A stretch of 64,000 bases of DNA, taken from positions 454,282 to 518,281 of the forward strand of contig QEOQ01000640.1 of NCBI GenBank assembly GCA_010279815.1, read 5' to 3'. The translations under genes were made by a program, and so were the position numbers. Positions 12,533-23,098 of this stretch are shown here, one piece after another. A model generated the notes under the pieces. It made no database searches, had not been told where the DNA came from, and was given only the letters and a program-made list of their open reading frames with translations. The DNA comes from Brachionus plicatilis. Lineage: Eukaryota > Rotifera > Eurotatoria > Ploima > Brachionidae. Positions within the stretch are counted from its first letter, which is position 1; each line of letters starts with the position of its first letter.

Positions 12533-13562
12533 AGGAGTCGAATCTAGAGAGGAGCGTATGCGAAATTGATGACAATTTTGAAGAAAAAAATTTATTTATT
12601 TTTTGATGTTAAAAGAAAAAAAATGAATAGTTAAAACATGAATCATATTGTTGGCTTTTTTTGTGAAATATTTTCTACTTTTATTTTTTTTTCATTATTA
12701 TTACTATTTTGTGTATTTTTCTAAAGATTGAATAAATTAAATTTGTCTAAATACCAAAAAAAGCCAAACTTTTTTCTAGACTTAAATCTAATGTAAATAG
12801 TTAAAATGTACTAGTCTTAAGGTTTTTTTTTTGTTGTTCTAAAGAAAAGCAAAGTGTGAACGGTAGATTGCTAAATAGGCGTTTGGATATTTAATGTAAT
12901 TTGGAAAATCATTCTATTTGTAACAAAATCTTCAATTGTTTTAATAAATTTTTATTTGAATTTTTCAAATTTTACAAAATCGATGTTTAAAGCTGCGTCT
13001 CAATCCATTCTATTTTTCAATTTAGACTTTTTAATTTATACAATTTTTGTTTTTGGTAAATAAATCGTTTTAGAAAAGTTTTTTTTTTTATTTATTTTTC
13101 ATTTTAAAACTGAAAAGCATTCTTAATTAGTTTTTGTATTATGAAATGACAAATAGTGTCTGGACGTTAATTTTTTTCATTTAATAAGATCAACATAATA
13201 ATAATAAGCTTAGGCAAGAAGGCTGGCCAAGATGTCTCACTAGGAAGACATCTATCGTTGCTAGATGGACAGAAATCTAATAACTTTTACAAAGAAATTA
13301 ATAGCTGTCTATTTTATAATGAGTACAGTTTAAAAATTATAAAAATAAATAAATGAAATGCAAGAAAAAAATTTATCATGACATTTTTGATTATTATCTC
13401 TCATTGTCAGTATATTTTATTAAAAAATCAATTAAAAAATTAGCTGATTCGTATTACTAATGCATTCAAAGATTATTAAACATTCGACTGCATATTATTA
13501 AGAATAATGATTTCAACAATTTAAATTATAGGTAGAATGATTTATTGATTGATTGCTTGTAA
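12533..13562. other. NR4A 3' UTR and spacer
   Basis: AT-rich sequence after the NR4A stop. AATAAA at 12731 is the likely poly(A) signal, with another AATAAA-like site near 12943. Nothing else recognisable was seen up to the LINE fragment at 13563. Confidence 0.6.
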
Positions 13563-13805
13563 CAAAGAGCTATCAAGCATCTTGCCAATTTTGTTCAGAA
13601 AATTCTAAATTCAATTACTTCCCCCGATAGCCTTAGAAAAGACTTGATCAGAAAAACGGATCGTGAAACAGAATGCAGCCTTAGAAATTCAAATGATTAT
13701 GTTGTTCCTTCTAAAGGAAAGTTTAATGATTATTTTGTAAAAACTTTTGATTTTAAATCCTATTTTATTGATCATTTTCTTTTCATTAGTAGAACTGAAG
13801 GTTGA
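13563..13805 (+). mobile_element. Decayed non-LTR retrotransposon ORF2 tail fragment
   Basis: An open plus-strand frame without a start reads QRAIKHLANFVQKILNSIT, then SLRKDLIRKT, CSLRNSNDYVVPS and KFNDYFVKTF before a TGA. This layout (helix, then SLRNSNDYVVP, then a short FF-type motif) is typical of the C-terminal end of LINE polymerases of a family different from the CR1-like copies here. No RT core is present nearby. The identification rests on pattern only. Confidence 0.45.
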
Positions 13806-14820
13806 TTTGGTTTTTTTTAAGCGTAGGATTCATAATAATATCAATGCAATTTTTATTAAATTTAGCTTATTATTTTGGTACTTTAATATTAATTTTATAA
13901 AAATAATTTTTTAATTTGATAGACCTTTTTAGACTAGACTTAAAAGTATCCTACCAATTTTTGAATTGATTGACTATTAATTAATTCTTTATTATTTACC
14001 GTTATGAATTTGACATTCGAATTTAACCATTTTATAGAAATTATAAACTTTAAAATAAGTTAAAACCTATAAGTAAAAAATCCAGCTTTTACAAAAATTT
14101 TCAATAAAAATAATGAATATTTTAAATTAAAATGAAAAACAAATTTCGTTTTTTTCGAAAGGTTCATATTAATCAACATTTTAAAATTTTTTCAATACAA
14201 AATTTAATTAAATTTTCTGAATTTATTCTTTAAACTTTTATATTATATTGATACTGAAGTTTTGTTAAAAGTTTTCAAAAAAAAGAATTTTAAAATTAAT
14301 AAAAAATTAAATAAAAAAATATTTTCAGTAAATAATTCTTCTTTAAATTTTAAATTAATAAAATTTACAAAACTGTTTATTGTCTTGATATTTCTTTGAC
14401 TTACAACGTGATCTTAGTTCTTATGTTTGTACAAGATTGTCTATTTTTACTGTGTTTTCAAACTTGTTTTTTTCTTTCGATTAATTTTTGGTTATTTTCA
14501 TAAAAATTATTTTCTTAAATATTATTTTATTATAATTTTCTTCTCTTGTGACAGTTTCGTTAGTGGTTTAGCAAGATAACTAATTTAGAAATTCTGATTT
14601 TGATATTCCAATTCTGAAAAACTTTAGGGAATCCATCTTAAAACCTTAAGATCTTATCTTTAGGGAATCCAATAATGTCAATCTTTCTTTCATATATTTT
14701 TATTAATTTCTTAGCTTTCAGTCTTTTGATTTTCTATTTCCAGTATTCGAAAAATTAATTGAAGAATCGTTTTCGTTCTGTCACACGGTCTCACAATCAA
14801 ATTTTTATTCTGATTAAATT

Positions 14821-16525
14821 AATAATAATAATAATAATAAATTGAGTCATAGCATGGAAGCACCCTGCGAGCAATCCAAAACAACTTGAATCGCTATGAT
14901 GACTGGTTTTGCGTTTGGCGAGAAGGAATGTGGGACGATGAGTGTTCGAGCTAAGACCCCCCAGTCCTAGCGTAAACGCTTCTGGGGAGTGCCCAAGCCT
15001 TCAACTCACCGTCTCACTAACTTGGCCATGGTTGGTCGTTGAGGTTTAGGTGGTGGTGATGTTCGTGCGGGCAAGATGTATGTCGAGGCGGGCCTTGAAG
15101 CTGTTAAGAGTTGGAGCATTGACTGTCGAGGACGCGAGGTTGTTCCAGGTAGATGCAACTCTGTTATTTAGGAAGTTTGTTCGCGCCGGGGAGTTGGATA
15201 GTTGGACAAAAAGGCGTTTTTTGTGACCCCTGATTGCGTTGGCTGGGCCGTGGCAGGCGATGGACGACATAAGTTTGGTTGAGGCTAGCCAGTTGACGTC
15301 AATTAGTCCATTTGCGATCTTGTAGTGGGAGATGAGGTCACCCCTTGATCTGCGTGATTTCGAGGGTGGTTAGGTTCAGGATGGCGAGCCTGTCTTGGTA
15401 GCTGTGGTCTCTGATGCGACCTACTAGTTTGGTTGCTCTCCTTTGGATGTTTTCGATGATCCTTACATCTGCTCGTCTATGGGGATTCCATACTGAGGCG
15501 GCATATTCGAGGTGAGGTCGGATAAAAGCAGTGTACAGGGAAATGAAAGATTGAGGATTCCAGGCATGGAAGGCCTGGCGAAGTTGTCCAAGGATGGAGT
15601 TGGCTTTGGCCGCCGAGTGTTGGCAGTGGGTTCTCCATTTCAGGTCACTAGAGAAATATACGCCAAGGTCCTTTTCCGTTTTGGTTTCTTCTAGTGTCAG
15701 TCTGGAACCGGTTTCAGCTGATATCATGGTGAGCTTGGAAGAAGTGCAGAAGTGATTTGTTTTATTTTTAAAAACCATGAATTTACATTTTTCGACGTTG
15801 AAACTCATGTGCCAGGTGTTAGCCCAGGTCACAAGCAGGCCTATATCGGACTGTAGTTGGGCAGTGTCGAGGCCGTTCTTGATGATGGCAATGATCTTGT
15901 TGTCATCGGCAAAGAGCTTGCAGTGGTGGTGTACTCCGTTTGGCATGTCGTTGATGAACAGGGTGAATAGTAGAGGACCAAGAACGGATCCCTGAGGTAC
16001 ACCACTCATGACCTGGCACCAATCTGAAGAGCTAGAGCCGATTACTACTCGTTGTTTACGGTCGGAAAGGAAATCGGAGAGCCAATCGAGGAGGAGGCCG
16101 TCGAAACCGTATGACTTTAGCTTGGACAGTAGTGCTGAGTGGGACACTTTATCGAAGGCTTTGGCAAAATCGAGGAAGACTATGATCGAGGTGAAACCAC
16201 GGCTGGAAGCTTCGGTTATGATATCGAGGGTTTCCAACAGGTTTGACTCACATGACTTTTTGTATACGAAGCCATGTTGTTGAGGAGTGATGAGCTGGTT
16301 AATGATGAGGTGATCCATCATGATGTCTCTGATGATGCGTTCCATTATCTTGCATTGCACCGCAGTGAGGGATATAGGTCTGTAGTTGACTGGGTCGGTT
16401 CTGGTACCTTTCTTGAAGATGGGAGTAACATTCGCTTCCTTCCAGTAGGTGGGGAGCTTCCCGAATTTAAAGGATTGGTAGAAGATTAAGGAGAAAGCTT
16501 CGGCAAGGGCGTCGGCGCGTTTAAA
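14821..16525 (-). mobile_element. 5'-truncated CR1/Jockey-like LINE
   Basis: GC-richer block embedded in AT-rich DNA. On the minus strand the reverse transcriptase runs from about 16520 to 15338 with NYRPISLT, FLDFAKAFDKVSH, SGVPQGSVLGPLLF and LFADDNKI (FADD in place of the usual YADD). One frameshift near 15350 moves the tail (SRRSRGDLISHYKIANGL, then ARTNFLNNRVASTWNNLA) into the frame ending at 15046. The element begins abruptly in mid-ORF at about 16525 (5' truncation) and ends at 14821 in a TTA/ATT trinucleotide tail, as expected for target-primed reverse transcription. With only one visible break it looks young. Confidence 0.9.
15046..16520 (-). pseudogene. LINE reverse transcriptase ORF2, truncated and frameshifted
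   Basis: The retrotransposon polymerase would copy element RNA at a nicked target. The endonuclease domain and the start of ORF2 are missing and the C-terminal region is one base out of frame, so no complete protein can be made. RT motifs are intact apart from FADD at the catalytic box. After the frameshift the tail reads to the stop at 15046. Confidence 0.85.
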
Positions 16526-18250
16526 ATTTTTAAAATTCATTAAATATTTTTAGATTTAATGAAATTTTTTTTCTTTAAATATCTCATTTTTATATATTAT
16601 GAAATAAAAAATTTTTTTATTCAAATAAACAGATTTTTGTGTATTAAAATTTAGAAATAATTTTAATGCGACTGATTAAACTGGAACTTAGTCTAATAAT
16701 TGAATCAAAATAAATTGATTATAATACGCATTTCAACATGGTGCAGTGTTGTAAAAATAAAATCGAAATTGAAAAATTTCTTGTAACTACTAAAAAAATA
16801 ATTATTTTTCTTTTTATAAATCATTATTTTTCCAAGAACCTTTAAGTCATTTCACTTTCAAATCAATCACTTAAAATTTTAATTAAAGTAATTTTAAAAG
16901 TTTTTTGTCATAATTTTTGAAAATCAATAAAAAAAATTCATTAAGCTTATTTATTGCCCGAAGAATCAAATAGTTTCAAATTTTCAGTTGTATTATTCTT
17001 AATTCTTATTTCATTTAATGTTTTTACGATTTTAGCTTAAATGGTCCAGTGATCTCAGACTAATATGAACTTATTTATTCTAGGAAAAAATAAGGATCCA
17101 TATTATTGTGATATAATATAATATTAAATTAATAAATCACAGTGTGTAATAAATTTTAAAATTCTGATTTAAATTCCTTGAAATTAAAAAGTGTTCTTGG
17201 GACATAACAGTGTTAGGAAAAAAGGGTGAGAATTAACTAATATAAAGAATGATCTAAAATAAAGAATTTTTCACAAAAGTGTTTTGTACATTGCAAATTT
17301 TTAGCATATATTTTGTTTTTTTAAAGAAAAAATCATTATTTTTAATTCAAATATTTGTTTGCTATTCTAAAAAAGTTTTAAAATCAAGTGAAATTTCAAA
17401 TTAAATTCGTGAGTTCCTAAAAATATCATGATATCAAAAAATATATGGATACCAACTTTGATTAAAAAAAGTTCTTTAATAATTAACAAATTGTTTCTAA
17501 AAATGAAACAATACAAATAGATGAAATTTTTTCACCATTTGTCTGTGAATATTGTAAATATCATTATTTAACTTATTAATATTTGGAAGTCAGTAATTAC
17601 GTCATTTAAAAACAAATTTAAATAAAGCCTTTTTTTATTCCTTGAAATTTGGTGGCTGCAAAAATTTTATAAAAAAGTACCAAAATGGCAATATCACAGA
17701 TTTTTATTTGTTCTTCTCCTAAAATTGTTTTTGGCTAAAAAATATTTTGATTTTTTAGTAATGCATAAGAATCTTAAAAAACAAATCATCAAAATTAAAA
17801 AATGCTAAACACAAAGCGGAAATAGAGAAATCAAGTTAAATCTAGAGCTATTTCTATTAATTAAGCGACTAATAATTAATCAAAATTCAAACTTATTTAA
17901 ACATTTATTAGGCGAGAAAAAAAAACATTCTTTAGCTAGAAAGCTCATGCTTATGTCCACAATACTTGTCAAATAAAGAACAAAAGTCAATAATTTTTAT
18001 TCAGTAACATTGTTTATCTGAATTTCTTCTTGATATAATAACTTTATTTCTTTTAGGAAAATAACTTTATTTTAAAAGAAATAAAGTTTCTCTAGCTAAC
18101 TTTTTTTCTACATAATCGATTCAAAACCCGACCAAAAAGCTAATAATAAAATTAAATAATAATTCAGGAAATTTTTACATTTTTTCTTTTAAAATCGATA
18201 CCAAACTTTCCATTTTAAGCTTTTTAATTGAAGAAACTTAGAAAACTAAA
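16526..18250. other. AT-rich spacer
   Basis: No coding similarity, no clear repeats and no long inverted repeats were seen. It may hold the promoter of the small gene at 18251. Confidence 0.5.
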
Positions 18251-18628
18251 ATGATTTTTTTAAACTCGAATGGTCATAATAATCGCGAAGGTCAGAATCA
18301 GCAGGATGAAAATGGAAAAAAAAGTTCGTCAAGTCGAAACAGCCAGCCACAGTTAGCAAACGGAAATGCTATCCATAGAAAGCAGAAAATAATTAAGAAG
18401 AGAAACTCTTGCAAAGAAACAACTGCCAAAGTTCTGGCTTTTATTGGAGTATTCGGTCTATTAGCTGGTATTGGTCTTTTAGTATTCGGCATCATTGAAT
18501 ACGTAAACACAAACAATTCTTCAAAGTCAGTTGCCATTGCTTCAATCGCATCAGCTTCAGCACTTATCGTAGTCAGTGTAATTTCTTTGGTAGCAGTTTC
18601 ATGGGTTTTATGCTTTCGAAAGAACTAA
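18251..18628 (+). CDS. Small two-helix membrane protein of unknown function
   Basis: 125 residues, single exon as read. The N-terminal 55 residues are hydrophilic, rich in Asn, Gln, Ser and Lys, ending in a basic patch (KQKIIKKRN). Two hydrophobic segments follow: about 60-84 (VLAFIGVFGLLAGIGLLVFGI, Gly-rich) and about 94-119 (IASIASASALIVVSVISLVA), separated by a short Asn/Ser loop, with a short FRKN tail. The topology suggests both termini in the cytosol. Small-residue-rich helices like these recur in tetraspan-like and claudin-like families, but only two helices are present and I do not recognise a family. ATTAAA at 18726 could be its poly(A) signal. It could be an exon of a larger gene. 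Confidence 0.55.
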   Translation: MIFLNSNGHNNREGQNQQDENGKKSSSSRNSQPQLANGNAIHRKQKIIKKRNSCKETTAKVLAFIGVFGLLAGIGLLVFGIIEYVNTNNSSKSVAIASIASASALIVVSVISLVAVSWVLCFRKN

Positions 18629-19188
18629 GTCGGCATTTTCTCAAAAACAATGAAGCAAATGAAAGATAATCTACCTTAGATTTTTTATTTAATAACTATT
18701 AATTCCGGTATATAATTATTTATTTATTAAAGATGTCAAACAAAATCTTGATGATGATAAAATTTGTTAAGACTTAATTTTTGTTTTGAATAAGTTATTT
18801 CATAATTCAAAAAAAAACTTTAATTTTTTTAAATATTCTTCAACAATATTCTAAAAGATGATTTTTTTACCGGTTTTATTAAATTTTCAATTTTCTTATT
18901 ATTCAATAACTTTATTTAAAGTATAAAAATGATGACGCTTATTTTTTTCAATTGAACGCGTTGAAAACCAAAAAAAATTTAAATAAAAAATTTTATAATT
19001 TTTATAACTTTAAATTATTTGTCAATTCATCACGCCTTTTGCATTATTACAACGTAAATTGATTTCAAACGGGGGTTGAAGTTTTTGATAACATTTAATG
19101 GGAAAGCAAAGCAGATTTTATCTTCTCATGAATTGTTTATAAATAATTATTTAATTTTAAGAAAATTTCAAGAATTAAAAAAATAAAA

Positions 19189-19437
19189 ATGAAATTGTTA
19201 GCTATTATTTTATCCATTGCTGTGTTGTTCTCAGTAGCCGCTGCTGTTCCAGCCGAGCCTGAAAACAAAGCTTGTTATTGTATTGCTCAATGGTTAGGAG
19301 GTTTGTGCATTCAATGGGGAGGTGGCCCAGCTTGTCAATCATCACGTGCTTTGAAATCGAACATTGAGAATCCATTGGAAAAATGCTTGTGCCTCACCTG
19401 GAACTCCAACGGAATTTGTATCTTCTGTAAACCATAA
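19189..19437 (+). CDS. Secreted cysteine-rich peptide, orphan
   Basis: 82 residues. A textbook signal peptide (MKLLAIILSIAVLFSVAAA) is followed by a likely short propart and a mature region with eight cysteines. The cysteines fall in two similar halves: CYCIAQWLGGLC and CLCLTWNSNGIC, i.e. C-x-C-[IL]-x-x-W-x(3-4)-G-[LI]-C repeated, with one further cysteine at the end of each half. This implies an internal duplication. No protease, lectin or known inhibitor motif is visible. AATAAA at 19475 is a fitting poly(A) signal. It could be an antimicrobial, signalling or structural secreted peptide; the sequence does not tell which. Single exon, so small that introns cannot be excluded upstream. Confidence 0.7.
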   Translation: MKLLAIILSIAVLFSVAAAVPAEPENKACYCIAQWLGGLCIQWGGGPACQSSRALKSNIENPLEKCLCLTWNSNGICIFCKP

Positions 19438-19763
19438 GTTTAATCAATGGCTTTTTTTAATTTTCATTAATATTAATAAAAAAATTACCAAAAATAAATA
19501 ATAAAATTTAATTTTTGAAGTTCTTACATCCTATAATCCTTTAATTTAAATTAAACAAGCAATCAATAACCAAACAAACAATTACCTTGATTGTGGTCTT
19601 TGTGGAGCTTGACTGGTCTGGTTGATTTGCTTGATTGGATCGGTCTAAAAGTCTAACGTAGAAAAAAAAAAGAAAGAAAGAAAAGGAAAAGAAAGAGAAG
19701 AAAGAAGAAAAAAGAAAAAGAAAAAAGAAAAGGATTAATTTAAAATTCAAAATGCAATGGTGA

Positions 19764-20177
19764 NNNNNNNNNNNNNNNNNNNNNNNNNNNNNNNNNNNNN
19801 NNNNNNNNNNNNNNNNNNNNNNNNNNNNNNNNNNNNNNNNNNNNNNNNNNNNNNNNNNNNNNNNNNNNNNNNNNNNNNNNNNNNNNNNNNNNNNNNNNNN
19901 NNNNNNNNNNNNNNNNNNNNNNNNNNNNNNNNNNNNNNNNNNNNNNNNNNNNNNNNNNNNNNNNNNNNNNNNNNNNNNNNNNNNNNNNNNNNNNNNNNNN
20001 NNNNNNNNNNNNNNNNNNNNNNNNNNNNNNNNNNNNNNNNNNNNNNNNNNNNNNNNNNNNNNNNNNNNNNNNNNNNNNNNNNNNNNNNNNNNNNNNNNNN
20101 NNNNNNNNNNNNNNNNNNNNNNNNNNNNNNNNNNNNNNNNNNNNNNNNNNNNNNNNNNNNNNNNNNNNNNNNNNNNN
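19764..20177. other. Assembly gap (Ns)
   Basis: Run of 414 N. The left flank is a purine-rich simple repeat (AAAGAAAGAAAAGG-like, about 19658-19735), which may have broken the assembly. Open frames across the gap are artefacts. Confidence 0.99.
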
Positions 20178-20486
20178 TTATACTTGTCCATGGGACTTTA
20201 ATTTTAATAAATAATAATAATAATAATAATTGATAAAAAATGGCACATAAAATACATTGGTATTGGTATTATATTTAATCGATGATAAAAATTATATGAA
20301 AGGACAGATGAAAAGCTCATCTTTTTTACAGGTAAAGGTGTTTTATTTGGCCTCTTTAAAATTAAAATCAATTTGAGGTGATTTTATTTGGGTATGGTAA
20401 ATATTAGAAGACAATAAAAAAAAAAATAAAATTTAAGTAAAAAAACTTATGTTCAACTTTTGTTTTAATTCTATTATTTTTAAGTC

Positions 20487-20532
20487 TATGATATCATATA
20501 ATATCATATAAAGGATATGATATCATAGAGTT
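20487..20532. repeat. Short palindrome (ATATGATATCATA core)
   Basis: CTATGATATCATAT pairs with ATATGATATCATAG across a short spacer, giving a near-perfect AT-rich palindrome just before the larger foldback at 20588. Confidence 0.7.
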
Positions 20533-20587
20533 TCATGAAAGATAAAGTCTCTTTATAAATTAGTACAGCATCTTTATTCTTCGGCAA

Positions 20588-20942
20588 GTTGAAGTTTATG
20601 ATCAATTTTTGATGCTCAAAATGATCAAATAAAACTAAAACTCTAAAATAAATTTTAATTTTTTAATAGAATTAGTTCAGAGGTAAATTTTTGGTTTTAA
20701 CATACTTTGTTACATTTTAAGGTAAAAGTCTGCAAAAAATTGTCCACTTAAAATAGCATCATTTCGATGGTGTGCACTCTGCATTGTGCATTTTGATATT
20801 ACAGAGTTTATTCTTTTATTTAACATAGTATGTTAAATCCAAAAATGTATCGCATTATTTCTATTAAGAAATAGCAGCTTATTTAACAGTTTTAGTTTGA
20901 TTTGATCATTTTGAGCATCAAAAATTGATCATAAACTTCAAA
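20588..20942. repeat. Foldback (inverted repeat) element, MITE-like
   Basis: The left arm starting GAAGTTTATGATCAATTTTT at 20590 is the reverse complement of the right arm ending at about 20941. The first 50 bp of the arms are almost identical; similarity continues inwards (TTAACATACTTTGTTA against TTAACATACTATGTTA) to a loop near 20760. No transposase frame is inside. No clear target-site duplication was found, so the superfamily is unknown. Confidence 0.8.
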
Positions 20943-21751
20943 TTGTGTATTTTTCTTCGTCCTTAGGCAAACATTTTTGAAAATAAGTTTAAAATATTTA
21001 AGAAAATGTTAAAATTTCTAGATTTTTTTTAGAGATTTAAAACAAATTAAATCGATTTAAAGCAATTTTAAACTAGTCTAATCTTTAAGATCTAGATCGA
21101 ACTGTAAATGTTATTAAAAATAGCAACAAATACATAAGCTTTGATATGAATTACAAATTTTTTTATACCAAAATTTAGAATTTTTTTAAAATTTTTCATT
21201 TTTTGTTTGTTTTCTTTTTTCTTAATTTGATTGTTAAGAAAATGATAAACTTAAAATTAATCTTTAGCTTATAAACTAACTCAACTACTCTCGAATAGGT
21301 TCTTCCTTCTAGTAGTAGAGTCTTAATAAGAATTCAAATAAATAAAAAAAAAATTTTTTTTGTCTAGTTTACTTTAAGATTTTTTATCCCAAAAAACAAA
21401 AACAAATACATGAAAAAAACAATTGTGTGTATGTGAAGTCTATCAAAAGTTACGTCATTAATTTTATAAAAACAGTTCAATAAATTGATTTTCTCCATGT
21501 CCGTATCTGCTTACTAGCTCGTCGCACGATTGCTCATTTATTTTAGTTAAGTTACTACTAGTAGTGTTGTTTGGTTTGAAAAAATATGTAAAAAATAAAG
21601 TGAAAAATTTAATTACAAAAATTTATTTGGTTTAAAGTGTTTAAAAAATTTTTCAACTAAAACAAATTTATACAAAAATTAGGGGTTAAATTTTCAAATG
21701 CTAAATATTTGTATAAAAAAACCGGCTAAAATTAAAACCAAAGTTAAATGT
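20943..21751. other. Spacer downstream of the tubby-like gene
   Basis: AT-rich, 3' of the tubby gene, with no convincing further exon for that gene and no repeat recognised. Confidence 0.5.
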
Positions 21752-23098
21752 TTACCTGCACAAATTAGCTAAAGCAAAGCCAAACGCTTGCATAGCGCAT
21801 AATGGAAAAGCGAAATCGCAATGGTACACACAATCTTCTACCTTGCCCAATTGAGTCAGAACATCATCAGGAGATGTTTCATCTATTATTTGAAAATTGT
21901 TCTTTGAGGATCGTTTGGCTCTGCCATTATAATTAAGTACAAATTGCTTAATGTCCATTTTAAACACTGGCTGCTTATTTTTTAAGAAATATGTCACTTT
22001 ATCATTGTTGGCAATTCGTGCGCCTTGACACAGCGATGCGCTGGCAAGTATTTTTCTCGGATCTCCGGGCTTAGTTTTAAAGGCAACATTCAAAATTTCC
22101 GTATTGCTAAATTGTACAAAATTGTTGCTCAGATCTAATTTAAACTTTTTTCTTGACATATTTGAGACAATTCGGCCACAGCTGACCTCCGTGGTAGAAG
22201 CTGCACCATACTGGTCGTAATTAATTGTGTCTATTGTGTAATAAATTTTAGCGCTGGTCATCTTACGAGTAGCTTTCATGATATATACATCATATTGGCT
22301 TTTATTTTCCAAATAAAAAAAATACTCATTAAAAATTCCCTTTTTGCAAATTATTTTTCCATGAATCAGCTGTCCTTGAGGTGGTGGACTGAGAACAAAA
22401 TCAAGGGTGTCTCCACCTTTGATCGATTTTAAATACTCTGTGTATGCTAATGTGACATTCTCATTTCTAGCTGAATTCCTAGTTTTGGTCTTATCTATTT
22501 CTATTTTGGCATCTTCATCCATCGGTTCACCATCCGAATCCGAATTGTGTTTTCTTTCCTCAAAAGCTATTTTTGGATTTGAATTTTGACTCTTTTCCAC
22601 AATTTCATTTTTTGACATATTTTCTGTTTCACCTAATCTGTTTAGATCAGTTTTTGAATGTTTTATTTCTTCATTTTGATTTCTTTCGGCTCTTCTCTGC
22701 CGCTTACTAGTCATTCGTCTGACAACTTCCTTGATCTTTTCATCTGGGTCTTTTTCATTAGAAGTTGGTTGTTTGTTTTCTTTTTCCCCAATTTCATTTA
22801 GTCCGGTCTTTTCTTTGCTGTGAGACCGGTGTCTCGATTCTCTGTTTTGATCGGTCTCTTTAGTGGATTCTTTTTGTCTTCTTACTTTCTTTTTTTTTTT
22901 TCGCTCTTCGGTTGAAGGCGCCTGTGGAGGCACATCCTTGACTGGTTCAATGTCAAATTTTTGGAAAATATCTGCATGCTTGCTTGACTGGAAAACAGGT
23001 TCGAATTTGTTCAATGATCTAAAGCTTCCGTAAATCTTGTTTTCGGTCTCCAAATTTCCGGCGTCTCTCACCACAGCTCTGAACGAACTCACAGACAT
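21752..23098 (-). CDS. Tubby-like protein (TULP family)
   Basis: 448 residues in one open frame. The N-terminal half is charged and presumably disordered (KKKKK and RRAERN-type basic patches, acidic EPMDEDAK). From about residue 232 comes the tubby C-terminal barrel: FVLSPPPQGQLIHGKI, then YFFYLEN, SCGRIVSNMSRKKF, KQPVFKMDIKQFVLNYNGR, SKNNFQII, and PLCAMQAFGFALANL. Family members bind phosphoinositides through this domain and act as membrane-tethered regulators or ciliary trafficking adaptors. The frame stops as ALANLCR, about nine residues short of the usual SSFDSKLACE-type end, and the barrel is more divergent than typical. The last bases (TGCAG|GTAAAC) resemble a donor, but no matching downstream exon was found. 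Confidence 0.88.
   Translation of the reverse strand: MSVSSFRAVVRDAGNLETENKIYGSFRSLNKFEPVFQSSKHADIFQKFDIEPVKDVPPQAPSTEERKKKKKVRRQKESTKETDQNRESRHRSHSKEKTGLNEIGEKENKQPTSNEKDPDEKIKEVVRRMTSKRQRRAERNQNEEIKHSKTDLNRLGETENMSKNEIVEKSQNSNPKIAFEERKHNSDSDGEPMDEDAKIEIDKTKTRNSARNENVTLAYTEYLKSIKGGDTLDFVLSPPPQGQLIHGKIICKKGIFNEYFFYLENKSQYDVYIMKATRKMTSAKIYYTIDTINYDQYGAASTTEVSCGRIVSNMSRKKFKLDLSNNFVQFSNTEILNVAFKTKPGDPRKILASASLCQGARIANNDKVTYFLKNKQPVFKMDIKQFVLNYNGRAKRSSKNNFQIIDETSPDDVLTQLGKVEDCVYHCDFAFPLCAMQAFGFALANLCR

Noticed and set aside
15294..15301. Second TGACGTCA
   Set aside because: It lies within the coding sequence of the LINE tail, so a CREB-site reading is not warranted.
19541..20191. Open frames spanning N runs at 19.8 and 44 kb
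   Set aside because: They consist largely of unknown residues and exist only because Ns contain no stops.
21300..21750. Extra 3' exon for the tubby-like gene
   Set aside because: TGCAG|GTAAAC looks like a donor, but the acceptors tested downstream give immediate stops or no tubby-like end.
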